Below, piece after piece: positions 6,289-7,041 of a stretch of DNA of 7,041 bases. The number at the start of each line of letters is the position of its first letter. Position 1 is the stretch's first letter. The notes under the pieces are model-generated. The model saw nothing but the letters and a program-made list of their open reading frames with translations, was not told the DNA's origin and ran no database searches. Source of the stretch: Lachnospiraceae bacterium (GTDB lineage Bacteria; Bacillota; Clostridia; Lachnospirales; Lachnospiraceae); NCBI GenBank assembly GCA_020860745.1, contig JAJBTR010000255.1:1-7041 (forward strand). Reading direction: 5' to 3'. The position numbers and the translations under genes are program-made.

Positions 6289-6329
6289 TGATACCAGGGT
6301 CAAGAGAAATGAGAAAGGAATGAGTTAGT

Positions 6330-6890
6330 ATGAATCTGCCGAATAAACTGACCATGTTTCGCGTAATACTGATTCCGTTTTTTGTGTTTTTTCTGCTGAC
6401 GGATATCGGGCTTGGGGCAGCCGCCCCGGTTCTGGCGCTTGTCATTTTTATCGTGGCAAGTCTGACCGACCTGTTAGATGGAAAAATTGCCCGGAAATAT
6501 AACCTGGTCACAAATTTCGGAAAGTTTATGGATCCGCTGGCGGATAAGTTGCTGGTCTGTTCCGCGCTGATCTGTCTGATTGAGCTTGAAAAAGTGCCGT
6601 CCTGGATTGTGATTATCATCATTGCCAGAGAGTTTATCATCAGTGGTTTCCGACTGATTGCGGCGGAGCATCAGATCGTGATTGCGGCGAGCATGTGGGG
6701 CAAGTTCAAGACTACATTTCAGATGGCGGCGATTATTCTGCTGATCTTAAATTGTGCCTGGTCGCTTCCCGTCGGGGGCGTGGATGTGATTTATGTCCTG
6801 GGTCAGATTGTCCTGTATGCGGCGCTGGTTCTGACCATCGTATCTCTGGTGGATTATCTGATGAAGAATAAAGGCGTACTGAAGGAGTAG
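6330..6890 (+). CDS. pgsA: CDP-diacylglycerol--glycerol-3-phosphate 3-phosphatidyltransferase
   Basis: PgsA is the inner-membrane enzyme that joins CDP-diacylglycerol and glycerol-3-phosphate to phosphatidylglycerophosphate, the first committed step to phosphatidylglycerol and cardiolipin. The 186 residues carry the complete CDP-alcohol phosphatidyltransferase motif D-x2-DG-x2-AR-x8-G-x3-D-x3-D at D47, D50, G51, A54, R55, G64, D68 and D72. Hydrophobic segments lie at about 11-46, 73-110, 130-148 and 152-178, suggesting five or six membrane passes. The N-terminus MNLPNKLTMFRVILIP is typical of this subfamily, and the short length fits PgsA better than cardiolipin or phosphatidylserine synthases. 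The start has AAAGGA (6314-6319) ten bases ahead. It follows rimO by 41 bases with no terminator between, so it belongs to the same operon; rimO next to pgsA is common in Clostridia. Confidence 0.95.
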   Translation: MNLPNKLTMFRVILIPFFVFFLLTDIGLGAAAPVLALVIFIVASLTDLLDGKIARKYNLVTNFGKFMDPLADKLLVCSALICLIELEKVPSWIVIIIIAREFIISGFRLIAAEHQIVIAASMWGKFKTTFQMAAIILLILNCAWSLPVGGVDVIYVLGQIVLYAALVLTIVSLVDYLMKNKGVLKE

Positions 6891-6952
6891 GATTAGATCC
6901 GGGCATTGGCATGGATTGCCGGAAAAAAATCTGCACCGGGAGATATTTTGAT

Positions 6953-7041
6953 ATGAGAATTATCGCAGGAACGGCCCGCAGCATACCGCTGAAGACCGTG
7001 AAAGGGATGAATACACGCCCGACCACAGACCGCATCCGGGA
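6953..7041 (+). CDS. rsmD: 16S rRNA (guanine966-N2)-methyltransferase, 3'-partial
   Basis: Only the first 29 codons are in the window: MRIIAGTARSIPLKTVKG, then NTRPTTDRIR. This is the conserved start of RsmD, which methylates G966 of 16S rRNA; the family begins with MRIIxG, a basic or leucine segment, and TRPTTDRVREALF. The SAM-binding domain lies beyond the right edge. The ATG at 6953 has GGGAGA (6938-6943) nine bases upstream. The 62 bases after pgsA contain no convincing terminator, so it is probably transcribed with the operon. The family call rests on a short but distinctive stretch. Confidence 0.88.
   Translation, partial: MRIIAGTARSIPLKTVKGMNTRPTTDRIR

Noticed and set aside
2776..6303. 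Several minus-strand frames of 60-146 codons across yicC, remA, gmk, rpoZ and rimO
   Set aside because: All lie opposite confidently identified genes, lack ribosome binding sites and read as antisense translations of those genes.
6897..6930. Possible hairpin between pgsA and rsmD (CCGGGCA with TGCCGG)
   Set aside because: It needs a bulge and is followed by a run of A, not T, so it is not a terminator for the plus strand; on the minus strand the T run precedes the stem.
6281..7035. Minus-strand frames over pgsA and rsmD
   Set aside because: They are antisense shadows of pgsA and the start of rsmD, with no signals of their own.
1..7041. CRISPR arrays, tRNA or rRNA genes, riboswitches, complete insertion sequences
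   Set aside because: No regularly spaced repeats, cloverleaf patterns, ribosomal RNA sequence, long structured leaders or transposase with inverted ends were seen on reading through.

Overview
The window looks like the join between a mobile or accessory segment (about 1-2760) and a conserved chromosomal housekeeping operon (about 2800-7041) of a Gram-positive, low-to-mid-GC anaerobe of the class Clostridia, most likely Lachnospiraceae. This rests on the gene order yicC-remA-gmk-rpoZ-rimO-pgsA-rsmD, strong AGGAGG-type ribosome binding sites, sigma-A-type promoters, and the families in the left part, which I recall from integrated elements of Lachnospiraceae. No species can be named from the sequence alone.

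Left part. A long plus-strand gene enters from beyond the left edge (2-1366). It has a helix-turn-helix start, a region typical of regulators carried on Clostridial elements, a two-CxxC zinc-ribbon-like segment, and a C-terminal half I do not recognise. A 276-base gap follows. It holds short protein-like fragments and a 12-bp direct repeat, and it ends in a very good promoter (1576-1604). That promoter drives a small antitoxin-like gene (1643-1846) overlapping a GNAT acetyltransferase gene (1833-2425). The acetyltransferase is split by a -1 frame change at a run of five A. A strong terminator (2448-2496) closes this pair. Next is a minus-strand gene fragment (2497-2760) that looks like the coiled-coil tail of a mobile-element protein, and then a bidirectional terminator-like hairpin (2757-2793) separating the accessory segment from the operon.

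Right part. A consensus promoter (2843-2871) precedes a tightly packed plus-strand operon. It encodes the YicC-type endoribonuclease, the RemA-type DNA-binding regulator, guanylate kinase (TTG start), RNA polymerase omega, the ribosomal protein S12 methylthiotransferase RimO, phosphatidylglycerophosphate synthase PgsA, and the first 29 codons of the 16S rRNA methyltransferase RsmD, cut by the right edge. Gaps are 7 bases or 4-base overlaps from yicC to rpoZ, so those genes are probably translationally coupled. Together they serve RNA turnover, nucleotide supply, transcription, ribosome modification and membrane lipid synthesis.

The most interesting region is the antitoxin-like/GNAT pair with its frameshift, together with the scrambled DNA on both sides. 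The core operon is ordinary apart from details of start codons and gene order.
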